A program made the position numbers and the translations under genes. From the NCBI GenBank assembly GCA_947625015.1, contig CANQMR010000008.1, positions 36,852-100,851 on the forward strand: a DNA stretch of 64,000 nt, in the 5' to 3' direction. This DNA comes from an uncultured Lachnospiraceae bacterium (GTDB taxonomy: Bacteria > Bacillota > Clostridia > Lachnospirales > Lachnospiraceae). The notes below the pieces were generated by a model, which saw only the letters and a program-made list of their open reading frames with translations, did not search any database and was not told where the DNA came from. Below are positions 1 to 7,798 of the stretch, in pieces; positions within the stretch are counted from its first letter, which is position 1; every line of letters starts with the position of its first letter.

Positions 1-108
1 GGCTCCGTCCAGACCTGTTGCGCAGACAGTAATATCATCTTCCTGTTCTAAAATCATTTTTAATGAGGTGCAGACCAGTTGGTCGTCGTCGATAATGATA
101 ATGCGCAT
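1..108 (-). CDS. Response regulator, NarL/FixJ type (partial, N-terminus only)
   Basis: This is the first 36 codons of a receiver domain on the minus strand; the gene runs off the left edge. The protein begins MRIIIIDDDQLVCTSLKMIL, with the acidic DDD pocket typical of receiver domains. The start at 108 follows a GGGGG ribosome site. It lies 20 bp downstream of the lipoprotein gene and in the same orientation as the HisKA_3-type kinase at 1993-3084, so it is probably that kinase's partner. The NarL/LuxR class is inferred from the kinase type; the DNA-binding domain is outside the window. Confidence 0.8.
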   Translation of the reverse strand, partial: MRIIIIDDDQLVCTSLKMILEQEDDITVCATGLDGA

Positions 109-128
109 ATTTGTCCCCCGTTTTTCAT

Positions 129-1877
129 CTATTTTTTCTGGGCAGCCCCGTTAATATAAAGGGTGTGGCCATTCATATCTATGGAATCTAAAGAACCCTC
201 TAAGGAGGTAATGTAACTGTCTCCGGTTAATTTCCAGGTGCTTGTGTCGTCCAGTGTTACCGTTACGGCGCCGCCTTCATTTTCTTCATTAATGCTGCCC
301 TCTAAAGTACTGTTTGAGGACAAGGAAAGGTTTAGGGAGGAAATCTCATCTACAATAATTTTGCCGGTTAAAGTCTGCTCGGTTGCATTTAACTCCATAT
401 CAGCGCCGTTGCTGCCGGATTCTCCCCAGCCCCGGGAGCCGTCGTTGCCGCATACTCTTAAAAGGGTGTCGTTGGCAGGAGTGAGCGCTACATGATTTAA
501 GTTTACCACAGAAGAAGTGTTGGTGGAATAGATTAAATCACCATTTAATGAAGTAATGCTTCCTCCGGTAACAGAAAAGGAGGCCCGGCCTTCTTCTGCA
601 TCTCCGGACATACTCTGATAAATCATAATTCCATGGAGATTTTCACTTTCATCACCCTGATAGGTTCCCTGCATATTTCCTGTCACCTGGCAGTTTTCCA
701 ATGTGACAGAATTGTTCCCTTCAATTACTACACCTTCGGAGGCGTTGGCGGTAAGCTTTGCATCCTTTACCGCAATATCTGCTGTACAGTAAATGGCAGG
801 AGAGCCTGTTCCGTTGGTGGTATAATCGCCGGCGGTTACATCTAATGTTCCGCCGCCCCGGTCACTGCGGAGGGCGGCAGAGGAATTTCCACTTGTTTCA
901 ATGCTTAAATTTTCTGCTGTGATGCTGGCGCCGCCGGTCACATCAACGCCGCCGGAGTTGTCTGCCTGAGTGGTAATACTGGTATTTTTGAGGGTTACGG
1001 CTGTGCCCGAGCCGTAAGCGAATACACCGTTTGCCCCTTTGGCAGTAGTGGAGATAGCAGACTGGGAGAGCGTAAGATTTGCTCCCTCAAGGCCAAGGAC
1101 ACTGGCGTTTAAACCGTAAAAATCACTGGCTTCCGTATTACTGGTATCCCCTGAAGATTTGGTAACATTAAGATTGGCGCCAAGGTAGCTGATATCTCCT
1201 TCAATACGGAGGGCATTTTCATCTGCCTTTTCAGAGGTATAGGATGTACCTTCTTCTTCTGCGTCCGCTGTGATGGTATTGGCTCCGGTTCCGGTGTTGA
1301 CAGAATTATTTGAGGAGCTATTGGGATTTTCACCGGGATTACCGCCCATTTCTGCTTTTGCGACGCCGGTAATCTGATTATTGTCACCAAAGGATATGGT
1401 TAGGAAGGTCCCTTCGGTAATATCGGAAAGGGCAATATCCTGTAACACAGATTCGTCTGTAATCGTCAGGGTAACCGTTGAAGTGTTATCGGTATTCATA
1501 TGGCCCATTTCCCCGTTGTTACCAGAGGGAGCGTCGGGAGGAGTCTGGTCCGTTTCCCCGCCGTTACCGGAAGGAGCATCAGGAGGAGTCTGGTCTGTTT
1601 CCCCGCTGTTACCAGAGGGGGCATCGGGCGCTTGCATTCCTTTGCCCTGTCCTGCCCGCATATTCATTCTGCCGTTTAAAGATAGGGTAATGACATTGTC
1701 ATCCACAGAGGTTACGATTCCGTTCAGCGTACTGTTGCTGAAATCAAGCTGGGCAGCGGCAGTACTCTTTGAGGTACTGCTCGTTGTGTCTTTGTTATTC
1801 TTTGTACAACCGCCAAGCAATGAACAGGCAAGCATTGCCGTCAGAGTGACAGCGGCTATTTTCTTTTTTGTATGCAT
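129..1877 (-). CDS. Surface lipoprotein with beta-helix-like, carbohydrate-binding-type repeats
   Basis: The 582-residue protein has a lipoprotein signal peptide with lipobox LLGGC near residues 20-24, followed by a Ser/Thr-rich linker. Around residues 75-125 is a Pro/Gly-rich stretch with three near-identical units of the form DAPSGN.GE(TDQTPP). From about residue 200 to the end the sequence is a Gly/Ser/Thr/Asn-rich series of short beta strands that looks like a parallel beta-helix, similar to proteins annotated as carbohydrate-binding domain-containing. It should be anchored on the outer face of the membrane. The start at 1877 follows AAGGGA. It sits between a histidine kinase and its regulator, so it may be a signal-binding accessory protein or a co-regulated adhesin; neither role is shown by the sequence. 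Confidence 0.75.
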   Translation of the reverse strand: MHTKKKIAAVTLTAMLACSLLGGCTKNNKDTTSSTSKSTAAAQLDFSNSTLNGIVTSVDDNVITLSLNGRMNMRAGQGKGMQAPDAPSGNSGETDQTPPDAPSGNGGETDQTPPDAPSGNNGEMGHMNTDNTSTVTLTITDESVLQDIALSDITEGTFLTISFGDNNQITGVAKAEMGGNPGENPNSSSNNSVNTGTGANTITADAEEEGTSYTSEKADENALRIEGDISYLGANLNVTKSSGDTSNTEASDFYGLNASVLGLEGANLTLSQSAISTTAKGANGVFAYGSGTAVTLKNTSITTQADNSGGVDVTGGASITAENLSIETSGNSSAALRSDRGGGTLDVTAGDYTTNGTGSPAIYCTADIAVKDAKLTANASEGVVIEGNNSVTLENCQVTGNMQGTYQGDESENLHGIMIYQSMSGDAEEGRASFSVTGGSITSLNGDLIYSTNTSSVVNLNHVALTPANDTLLRVCGNDGSRGWGESGSNGADMELNATEQTLTGKIIVDEISSLNLSLSSNSTLEGSINEENEGGAVTVTLDDTSTWKLTGDSYITSLEGSLDSIDMNGHTLYINGAAQKK

Positions 1878-1896
1878 TATAATCCCTTCTTTCTTA

Positions 1897-1920
1897 GGGC
1901 TGTGAACAGGCTCACAGCCC
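1897..1920 (-). other. Intercistronic hairpin upstream of the lipoprotein gene
   Basis: A perfect 9-bp inverted repeat (GGGCTGTGA / TCACAGCCC) with a 6-nt loop lies between the kinase and lipoprotein genes, ending about 20 nt before the lipoprotein start. On the minus strand no T-run follows, so it is not a standard terminator. It may protect, process or attenuate the downstream message. Confidence 0.45.
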
Positions 1921-1992
1921 TTCGTTCTTGATGATTACAGCGTACTCCTCAAATCTTGATAAAAGATTAATAAAATGTGAAGATTATATGTT

Positions 1993-3084
1993 TTAATCCG
2001 GGAAAGCCTCCTTGGGTATGCTGATAAATACCCGGAATCCTTTTTGATTTTGTATATTGATAGTGCCATGGAGCGCCTGTACCCGCTCCTGCATACTGTA
2101 AAGTCCCAGGCCGGAGGAAGAGTTTATGTCCGGCTGTGTTTCCCCGGAACCCTTGGTGCCGTTATCCTCTATGGTCAGTTGGTAAAAGGCAGGATGCTCC
2201 CTGACTGTGATGTGGGCGGAGGTTGCGTTGCTGTGTCTGGCAATATTGTTAAGCCCCTCTTTGGCAATGGTCAGGAAACAGTATTTTACCGGGGTGGGAA
2301 TCTGCCGGGAAATGCTGCATTGCAGATTCACCGGACAGAAGGTAAACTGTTCGGTAAGCTGTGTCAGGACCTCCTTCATGTCAATGGCTTCATTGTGCAG
2401 GTCATGTACGCTGTGGCGTATGCTGGACATGGCTTCGTCTAATGTATTTTTAAGGGTTTCCACATAGGGCAGCAGGGTTTCATTTTTACAGACAGCTAAT
2501 AGGGCGCCGGTCTGTAAAAGGGAGCTGGTCAGCAGATGCCCCACATTGTCGTGGATTTCCTTGGCAATACGGCTTCGTTCCTTTAGTGTGGCAATGTAAA
2601 TCTGGTTGTTTTGGTTTTCCAGAAGCTGGGCGTTGGCGTATTTTAAGGTAAGCTGCTGCTCTATGCTGTGATCCCGCATGGCGTGAAGGTCGGTGATTAA
2701 GCGGGCCTGCTTATTGTTGCGGAAGGCGAGATAAAAGGAAAGGGCAGCCAGAAAACAGAAGGCTGAATTTGCAGTATATGGATTGTCCGCCGCCATTGTC
2801 AGAAAGGGAAGGAAAAACAGGGCAGCTATGGCGTATTGCCTCCGGTAAAAACAGACATATACATAAAAGGGAATAAAACCGATAAGTCCGGGAACTAAAA
2901 AAAAGAGAATCAGGGCCGGAACGCACATTCTCCGGAACATTTTCATATCTGAAAGACAGTATTGGAACAGGTACAGGGAGACGAACAGCAGAAGGCACAT
3001 AATAAAGAGCGCATTCCATTTTTGCACCGGATATAGAGCGGCGCATAAGATGAATATTACAATAGAATCTATAATGGTTGACAT
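1993..3084 (-). CDS. Sensor histidine kinase, NarL-partner type (HisKA_3)
   Basis: This 363-residue kinase has several N-terminal membrane segments (about residues 1-125) with almost no extracellular domain, a short coiled region, a HisKA_3 dimerisation motif (RIAKEIHDNVGH, phospho-His near 178) and a C-terminal HATPase domain with N box (EGLNNIARHSNA) and G boxes (EDNG, GLGLYSMQER). A longer reading frame starts at 3153, but the ATG at 3084 has AAGGAGA at the right distance and is preferred. Intramembrane-sensing kinases of this shape often detect membrane stress or antibiotics and control ABC exporters. A divergent promoter and a palindrome lie upstream (3161-3260). The cognate regulator is probably the partial gene at 1-108. 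Confidence 0.9.
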   Translation of the reverse strand: MSTIIDSIVIFILCAALYPVQKWNALFIMCLLLFVSLYLFQYCLSDMKMFRRMCVPALILFFLVPGLIGFIPFYVYVCFYRRQYAIAALFFLPFLTMAADNPYTANSAFCFLAALSFYLAFRNNKQARLITDLHAMRDHSIEQQLTLKYANAQLLENQNNQIYIATLKERSRIAKEIHDNVGHLLTSSLLQTGALLAVCKNETLLPYVETLKNTLDEAMSSIRHSVHDLHNEAIDMKEVLTQLTEQFTFCPVNLQCSISRQIPTPVKYCFLTIAKEGLNNIARHSNATSAHITVREHPAFYQLTIEDNGTKGSGETQPDINSSSGLGLYSMQERVQALHGTINIQNQKGFRVFISIPKEAFPD

Positions 3085-3160
3085 AACACATCTTCTCCTT
3101 TTCATCTCATTTCTTTCAGACAATACAAAATGTATTTTGATATGATTTATCATTGCTTAT

Positions 3161-3189
3161 ACAATAATAGAAAATCTCAGGATTGACAA
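3161..3189 (-). promoter_or_regulatory. Promoter of the kinase-lipoprotein-regulator operon
   Basis: On the minus strand a -35 TTGTCA (3184-3189) and a -10 TATTGT (3161-3166) are separated by 17 bp. The predicted start of transcription, near 3155, leaves a leader of about 70 nt before the kinase ATG at 3084. Confidence 0.5.
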
Positions 3190-3206
3190 GCCTTTTCAAA
3201 AGGATG

Positions 3207-3218
3207 TGACAATTGTCA
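3207..3218. promoter_or_regulatory. 12-bp palindrome between divergent promoters, candidate regulator site
   Basis: TGACAATTGTCA is a perfect palindrome centred at 3212.5. It lies about 57 bp upstream of the predicted kinase-operon start site and about 54 bp upstream of the predicted start site of the 3351 operon. A related, longer palindrome (6739-6766) precedes the ABC-exporter operon. The position and sharing suggest a binding site for the neighbouring response regulator; this is inference. Confidence 0.5.
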
Positions 3219-3231
3219 GTCAAATTTACGG

Positions 3232-3260
3232 TTGACGAATAAAAAGGGTTATGCTACCAT
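3232..3260 (+). promoter_or_regulatory. Promoter of the immunity-like operon
   Basis: A -35 TTGACG (3232-3237) and a -10 TACCAT (3255-3260) are separated by 17 bp and lie about 90 bp upstream of the preferred ATG at 3351. Confidence 0.5.
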
Positions 3261-3350
3261 ACGGGTAATAAAACTATTACCACACAGTTAAGCATGTATA
3301 ATTTTAAATGCAGGATATATTACCGGAAACAGAGAAATTGGAGCAAAATT

Positions 3351-4298
3351 ATGGGATTTTTAGAGAAATACCTAAGAAAGAACAGTCAATCGGTGAAACC
3401 GGCTATGGTACACATATATTATAATTCTCAATGGGGATATATTGTTGCTTCATCTACCAAATTGCAGGATTCCGTAATGAATGTAACAATGGAGCCTGTG
3501 CTTACGGAAAAAAATGATATCACGCCAAGTCAACTGGGAAAGACTGTGCTGGAGGGATTGGAAAAGTCAGGAAAAGCGGAACCGGTTGGAAGGGAGGAAC
3601 TGAAGGGCTTTCATTTTTGGCAGATTTCAGGAATAAAAGGCTTCGCGGCGTTTAGCAAAAGGTTTAAATGTGTGGAGGTTACGGAAAATGAGAATGTGTT
3701 AAAAGTGCAGAGAATGATAAGAGATTCCGATGGCGGATATATTTGGATTAAAAATAATCCGGGAGTGGAATTGCCGTTATCAACATCATATGAACAAATA
3801 GGACAGACGGTTTGGAACCTGCTGCATGATGAAGAAACGGATTCTCAAAACGAGGAGCAAACCGCTTCTTTTCAAACCTTAAATGCTAATACGGTTGCAT
3901 ATCAGCTTCCCTCAGATGATTTTGTGGATAGAGGGGACGGACATACAGACGCATATCAGATTTATGAATATGAAAGTGAGGAGGGCAGTCACAGCCTGAT
4001 TGCCTTTATGATTGATAATGGTTATTCAGAGGTAAGCAGTCAGGGAATCAAAAAGCGGTGGGAGCAGATATGTGGCAATGTAGAGGAATACCGCTTTGAA
4101 GAACAGGAGAATACTTTGTATAAGGTAATGGCCAGTGCCAGAACGAAACAGGGTGATGTCAGGAGTTATTTTTTTCAGGACGGGGAGGATTTGCTGGAGG
4201 TATTCGTTGAAATCAATAACGGTTTTTCTGCCGAACAGCGGGAAAAGATAGAAAAGGAAGTAAAGCGGGTAATGGATTCTATTACAATCACGCAATAG
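3351..4298 (+). CDS. Unknown protein with CdiI-like immunity module
   Basis: This is a 315-residue cytoplasmic protein with no signal peptide or membrane segment. The first half (about residues 15-155) contains an LGKTVLEGLEKS segment, a GFAAFSKRFKCVEV stretch and a repeated Q(I/L)G.TV motif. This recalls the CdiI family of contact-dependent inhibition immunity proteins, but only by eye. The second half (about 185-315) is an unrelated alpha/beta module ending in an amphipathic helix. I chose ATG 3351 over an in-frame ATG at 3294 because GGAG lies 7 nt upstream. It begins a three-gene operon with an ankyrin protein and a DUF4304-like protein. No toxin gene is seen nearby. Confidence 0.6.
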   Translation: MGFLEKYLRKNSQSVKPAMVHIYYNSQWGYIVASSTKLQDSVMNVTMEPVLTEKNDITPSQLGKTVLEGLEKSGKAEPVGREELKGFHFWQISGIKGFAAFSKRFKCVEVTENENVLKVQRMIRDSDGGYIWIKNNPGVELPLSTSYEQIGQTVWNLLHDEETDSQNEEQTASFQTLNANTVAYQLPSDDFVDRGDGHTDAYQIYEYESEEGSHSLIAFMIDNGYSEVSSQGIKKRWEQICGNVEEYRFEEQENTLYKVMASARTKQGDVRSYFFQDGEDLLEVFVEINNGFSAEQREKIEKEVKRVMDSITITQ

Positions 4299-4350
4299 CC
4301 GGGAACATTTTTATAATATTTTTAACAGCAGCCAGCAGACAAAACGGGAG

Positions 4351-5997
4351 GTGTCAGAGAGTATAGAATATGAAACGGAGGGCTTCATCAGCCCGGAGGC
4401 TAAGGAGTACATGGCAGGGGAAATAGAGGAGTATTATGAATATCTATTAGGACATGCTGAGGAAAAGCTAAAGCAGTATGGTGAAAACAGTACGGAATAT
4501 CTGTTGTGGCTTTTACATGGCGTCTATAGCGGTTATTATTATCTGGCCCCGCTGTATGAAAGAGAGATGAAGACGGCAGTACAGGAGGAGGACTATGAGC
4601 GGATGCAGCGGATTTTTCTTCATATGGCAAAAACTGTGGCGCTGCCTGAGGCGTCTTCCGGATACGACCATTCCCATGTGTTTGGGACGATATGGAGCTT
4701 ACTGGCATGTTCGGATTTTGATAACATTTACCGGCTTTTACCGGAGGGACTACCGCTGGCAAAGAACGGGTATGCCGCCTATGTGCAAGGTACGAATCTT
4801 TTACTCTGCCTGCTTTATAACAAGCCTGATAAGGATGTGTATGACCAGGAAAAGATTATGGCAAAAGCAGAGAAATTTACAACCTCCAAGAAGTCAATCT
4901 GGGACAGGGCGTTGGTATCCTGTCTGTTGGCGGTGATGAACCACGATATCGGGAGGCTTTCACAAAACTTACAGACATTATGTGATGTTTACAGCAGGCA
5001 GGATTTTGCCGACTGGCTTAAGATACAGTGTTGGTGGGCCTATGGACTTTTAGTTTTGGCAAAGCATTTTTGGACTGACGGGGAGTTTGCCGAAGTAAAA
5101 CTGCCGGAGCATAAAAACTTCTCTCAGGGCTATGCCAGGTGGCTGGCTATTCAGACCATTTTTTCTGACGAAATGTGCGTGCCTTATGACAGGCCGCCTC
5201 TTGATAAGGTGGGGCTGGTGTTAAAAAAGCCGGTGGCAGTTACGCAGATTCATCAGCCTTATCTTGGTACGGATAATCCCTATCTGAAACCCCATGAAAA
5301 GGAGATGCTTCTTGATACGCACAAAATGATGGAAAATCTTTTAGGAGTTGAATTTGAAAATCCGGCGCCCCATGACAGGGAACCGGCTGGACTGCCGGAG
5401 GAGGAGCTTAAAAAACTGCAAAGATATATTGGACACAATACAGATGTACTTTCCCCGGAGCAGATTATTGACCACATTGAAAAAATACATGACAAAACGC
5501 CGCTGCCGGAGGACGATTGGGAAAAACTGCTGATTCCCGCCTGTGGCAATCACAATCTGGAAGTGCTTGCGTATCTGCTTAACAGGCTGGAAAATGTGAA
5601 AGATATCATGAAGTATATGGAGCATACAGTTATGGGGCAGGAAAAGCGGAAAGAGTATCTTGCCAGACGGATAGAAGTTCTAAAGCGGCTTATGCCCTAT
5701 ATTCCGAAAAATGAAAAAGTGACAGTGCTGTCGGAAACCTTGTTAAGCGCAGCATGGTACGGAGAGACGGAGGTTGTCGCATTTCTGATAAAAAATGGCG
5801 CCGATGTGCATTATCAGAACCAAAAGGGCGAAGACGCTTTTGCTTATGCCCGGGAGTTTGCACAGAAATTTGGCGATGATACGCTTTATCAATATCTGGA
5901 TTCTTTCTGTGGAGAAGGAAGGAAAAAAGAAAGCATTTTTGGACGGCTGGCGGGCCGGCTGTTTTCATCAAAAAAAGGGGATAGAAAGAATGAGTAA
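4351..5997 (+). CDS. Helical-repeat protein with C-terminal ankyrin repeats, possible immunity protein
   Basis: The protein has up to 548 residues. The N-terminal two thirds is predicted all-helical (motifs such as YYYLAPLYEREM and a Trp-rich WLKIQCWWAYGLL) and may belong to an Imm49-like or TPR-like fold, which I cannot confirm. The C-terminal part (about residues 390-530) carries ankyrin-type repeats; the clearest is LSAAWYGETEVVAFLIKNGA. The start is uncertain. GTG 4351 directly abuts its GGGAG, while ATG 4411 has AAGGAG only 3 nt upstream. The stop overlaps the next gene by 8 bp, indicating translational coupling. Ankyrin immunity proteins are known in polymorphic toxin systems, which fits the neighbours, but function is not established. 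Confidence 0.65.
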   Translation: MSESIEYETEGFISPEAKEYMAGEIEEYYEYLLGHAEEKLKQYGENSTEYLLWLLHGVYSGYYYLAPLYEREMKTAVQEEDYERMQRIFLHMAKTVALPEASSGYDHSHVFGTIWSLLACSDFDNIYRLLPEGLPLAKNGYAAYVQGTNLLLCLLYNKPDKDVYDQEKIMAKAEKFTTSKKSIWDRALVSCLLAVMNHDIGRLSQNLQTLCDVYSRQDFADWLKIQCWWAYGLLVLAKHFWTDGEFAEVKLPEHKNFSQGYARWLAIQTIFSDEMCVPYDRPPLDKVGLVLKKPVAVTQIHQPYLGTDNPYLKPHEKEMLLDTHKMMENLLGVEFENPAPHDREPAGLPEEELKKLQRYIGHNTDVLSPEQIIDHIEKIHDKTPLPEDDWEKLLIPACGNHNLEVLAYLLNRLENVKDIMKYMEHTVMGQEKRKEYLARRIEVLKRLMPYIPKNEKVTVLSETLLSAAWYGETEVVAFLIKNGADVHYQNQKGEDAFAYAREFAQKFGDDTLYQYLDSFCGEGRKKESIFGRLAGRLFSSKKGDRKNE

Positions 5998-6592
5998 GAA
6001 ATTCATTTTACAGGGAAACCGGAGCCATATGAGATTAGAGGAGGAACTGCTCTGCGTCAATAAAGCTGCGGCAGATATGGCGTTCAAAAATTGCAGTAAG
6101 GAGATTTTGAAAAGTTATTTGAGCGAGCAGGGCTTTTATCAATGGAAAACGAACAGTTTCGTCAGACGGAACGGGATTGATTTGCTGGAATATGTCGATT
6201 TACAAAAAGAAGCGCATGGCTCTAAAACCTTTACGGTCAATTATGCTTTAATGCCCTTGTATGTTCCGGAAGAAGATATGGTAATCGGTCTGGGCGGCAG
6301 GCTCGGCGAATTGATTGCAGGTAAGGATGTGTGGTGGGATTATGCAGATGAGAATGTGGCAAGGATAAGTTTTCTGAACATTGTAGATGCAATCCGGCAA
6401 TTTCTCCTGCCTTGGTTTCACTATATGAATGATGAGGGCGCATATAAAAAACGGCTGCAAAAAGATATAAGAAAGTCGATTGGCGGCTATGACAGCAAAA
6501 ATTGGCTTGAAGCGGCAAAATCGTGCCAGGACAGAGAAGCGGTAATAGAAGAGATGATTAGGCGGTTGAAACTGCCTAAGAATTTAGGTTAA
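5990..6592 (+). CDS. DUF4304-like protein, possible immunity protein
   Basis: This 200-residue protein starts at ATG 5990, which overlaps the previous stop by 8 bp and has AGGGG 9 nt upstream. It resembles DUF4304 proteins: a FYQWKTNSFVRRNGIDLLEYVDLQK segment-like core (about residues 45-70), a TFTVNYALM strand, an LGGRLGELIAGKDVWW motif (about 100-115) and a C-terminal helical region. DUF4304 genes often lie in clusters of toxin-immunity or SUKH-type genes. Together with the CdiI-like and ankyrin genes before it, this suggests an orphan immunity cassette. Confidence 0.6.
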   Translation: MSKKFILQGNRSHMRLEEELLCVNKAAADMAFKNCSKEILKSYLSEQGFYQWKTNSFVRRNGIDLLEYVDLQKEAHGSKTFTVNYALMPLYVPEEDMVIGLGGRLGELIAGKDVWWDYADENVARISFLNIVDAIRQFLLPWFHYMNDEGAYKKRLQKDIRKSIGGYDSKNWLEAAKSCQDREAVIEEMIRRLKLPKNLG

Positions 6593-6607
6593 TTTGTGGA
6601 AACAATA

Positions 6608-6703
6608 ATTCCGAAATGGGAATATATAGACAAATAAAGATAAAAATATTCCGAAATGGGAATATAAAGACATGTAAAGATAAAAATATTCCGAAATCGG
6701 AAT
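6608..6703. repeat. Three palindromic direct repeats with exact 40-bp period
   Basis: Copies of ATTCCGAAATGGGAAT occur at 6608-6623 and 6648-6663, and ATTCCGAAATCGGAAT at 6688-6703. Each is an inverted repeat and the starts are exactly 40 bp apart, about four helix turns, with related AT-rich spacers. They lie between the DUF4304-like gene and the ABC-exporter promoter, so they look like a multi-site operator on one face of the helix. Confidence 0.75.
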
Positions 6704-6738
6704 TTAAAACGAGCGTAAGCACATAATCTGCATGAGAT

Positions 6739-6766
6739 AAACGATGTGACATTTGTCACATCGTTT
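6739..6766. promoter_or_regulatory. 13-bp-arm palindrome: operator and/or terminator
   Basis: The arms AAACGATGTGACA and TGTCACATCGTTT are separated by 2 nt and followed by a short T-rich stretch (TTCTT). On the RNA this could end the upstream operon. As DNA it contains the TGACA..TGTCA core also found at 3207-3218, and it lies about 60 bp upstream of the likely start site (-10 near 6802-6812) of the ABC operon. It may serve both purposes. Confidence 0.5.
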
Positions 6767-6853
6767 TCTTACATTTCACACTTCATTTTTCTGCACAAAA
6801 TGATAATATGAAAGCATAGCAACAACAAAACTTTGATGCGGGAGAGGAAAATC

Positions 6854-7786
6854 ATGATTGTAAAGATTGAGAACTTAGTCAAGCGCTATGGAGAACTGGT
6901 CGCCTTGGACCATTTTAATCTGGCCATTGAGGAGGGCGAGATTTTCGGCCTCTTAGGACCGAACGGCAGCGGGAAATCCACCACAATTAACTGCCTGTTG
7001 TCGCTTTTGGAATACGACAAGGGAAAGATTGAAGTATTTGGCCGGGAGATGAAACCGGGCAGCTATGACCTGAAAAAAGATATCGGCGTGGTCATGCAGA
7101 ATGTGGCGGTATTTGACGAGCTGACGGTCTATGAGAACATTGATTATTTCTGCGGCCTCTATGTAAAGGATAAGGCAAAGCGGCGGGAGTTAGTGGAGGA
7201 GGCCATTGCCTTTGTGGAGCTTTCCGATTACAGAAAGTTTCTTCCCAAGAAGTTATCCGGCGGACTGCTGCGGCGGTTAAACATTGCCTGTGGCATTGCC
7301 CACAAGCCTAAGCTGATTATTATGGACGAGCCGACGGTGGCTGTGGACCCCCAGAGCCGGAATAAGATATTAGAGGGCATCAAGCAGTTGAATGAAAACG
7401 GGGCAACGGTCATTTATACCTCCCATTACATGGAGGAGGTGGAGCAGATATGCACCCGCATTGCCATTATGGACAAGGGAAAAAATATAGCCATTGGCAC
7501 CAACGACGAGCTGAAATCCATGATTGATTTCGGAGAGACAATCAGCATGGAGGTAATGGAGCTTTCCGGGAAGCAGGTGCAGGAAATTGAGGCGCTGCCC
7601 CATGTGCAGCGGATTTTGTATGAGGCCCCCTATTTGAAGGTGTATTTTTCCAAAGGCAGGCATAACCTTTTAAGGCTTCTTGACTACATGAAGGAGAAGG
7701 ATATTTCCTTCTGGAGCGTACATTCGGCGCTGCCCACCTTAAATGATGTATTTTTAGAGATTACCGGCAAAGAGCTGAGAGATTAG
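6854..7786 (+). CDS. ABC transporter ATP-binding protein (ABC-2 exporter)
   Basis: This 310-residue ATPase has Walker A GPNGSGKST (about residues 38-46), a Q loop (VVMQN), a signature LSGGLLRRLNIA in which the usual Gln is Leu, Walker B KLIIMDEPT and a switch His (YTSHYMEE). A C-terminal extension of about 90 residues is typical of drug or lantibiotic export ATPases. ATG 6854 is preferred to an ATG at 6833 because GGGAGAGG lies 6 nt before it. It is followed at 12 bp by two ABC-2 permeases, giving a complete exporter. The substrate is unknown. The palindrome upstream suggests control by the two-component system at the left edge. Confidence 0.93.
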   Translation: MIVKIENLVKRYGELVALDHFNLAIEEGEIFGLLGPNGSGKSTTINCLLSLLEYDKGKIEVFGREMKPGSYDLKKDIGVVMQNVAVFDELTVYENIDYFCGLYVKDKAKRRELVEEAIAFVELSDYRKFLPKKLSGGLLRRLNIACGIAHKPKLIIMDEPTVAVDPQSRNKILEGIKQLNENGATVIYTSHYMEEVEQICTRIAIMDKGKNIAIGTNDELKSMIDFGETISMEVMELSGKQVQEIEALPHVQRILYEAPYLKVYFSKGRHNLLRLLDYMKEKDISFWSVHSALPTLNDVFLEITGKELRD

Positions 7787-7798
7787 GAGGGGAGCGGT

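Noticed and set aside
1381..1905. Plus-strand open frame opposite the lipoprotein gene
   Set aside because: It mirrors the repetitive minus-strand gene, has no ribosome site and has no recognisable domain.
3085..3153. N-terminal extension of the minus-strand kinase to 3153
   Set aside because: The extension contains the ribosome site of the ATG at 3084, and this start directly precedes the first membrane segment.
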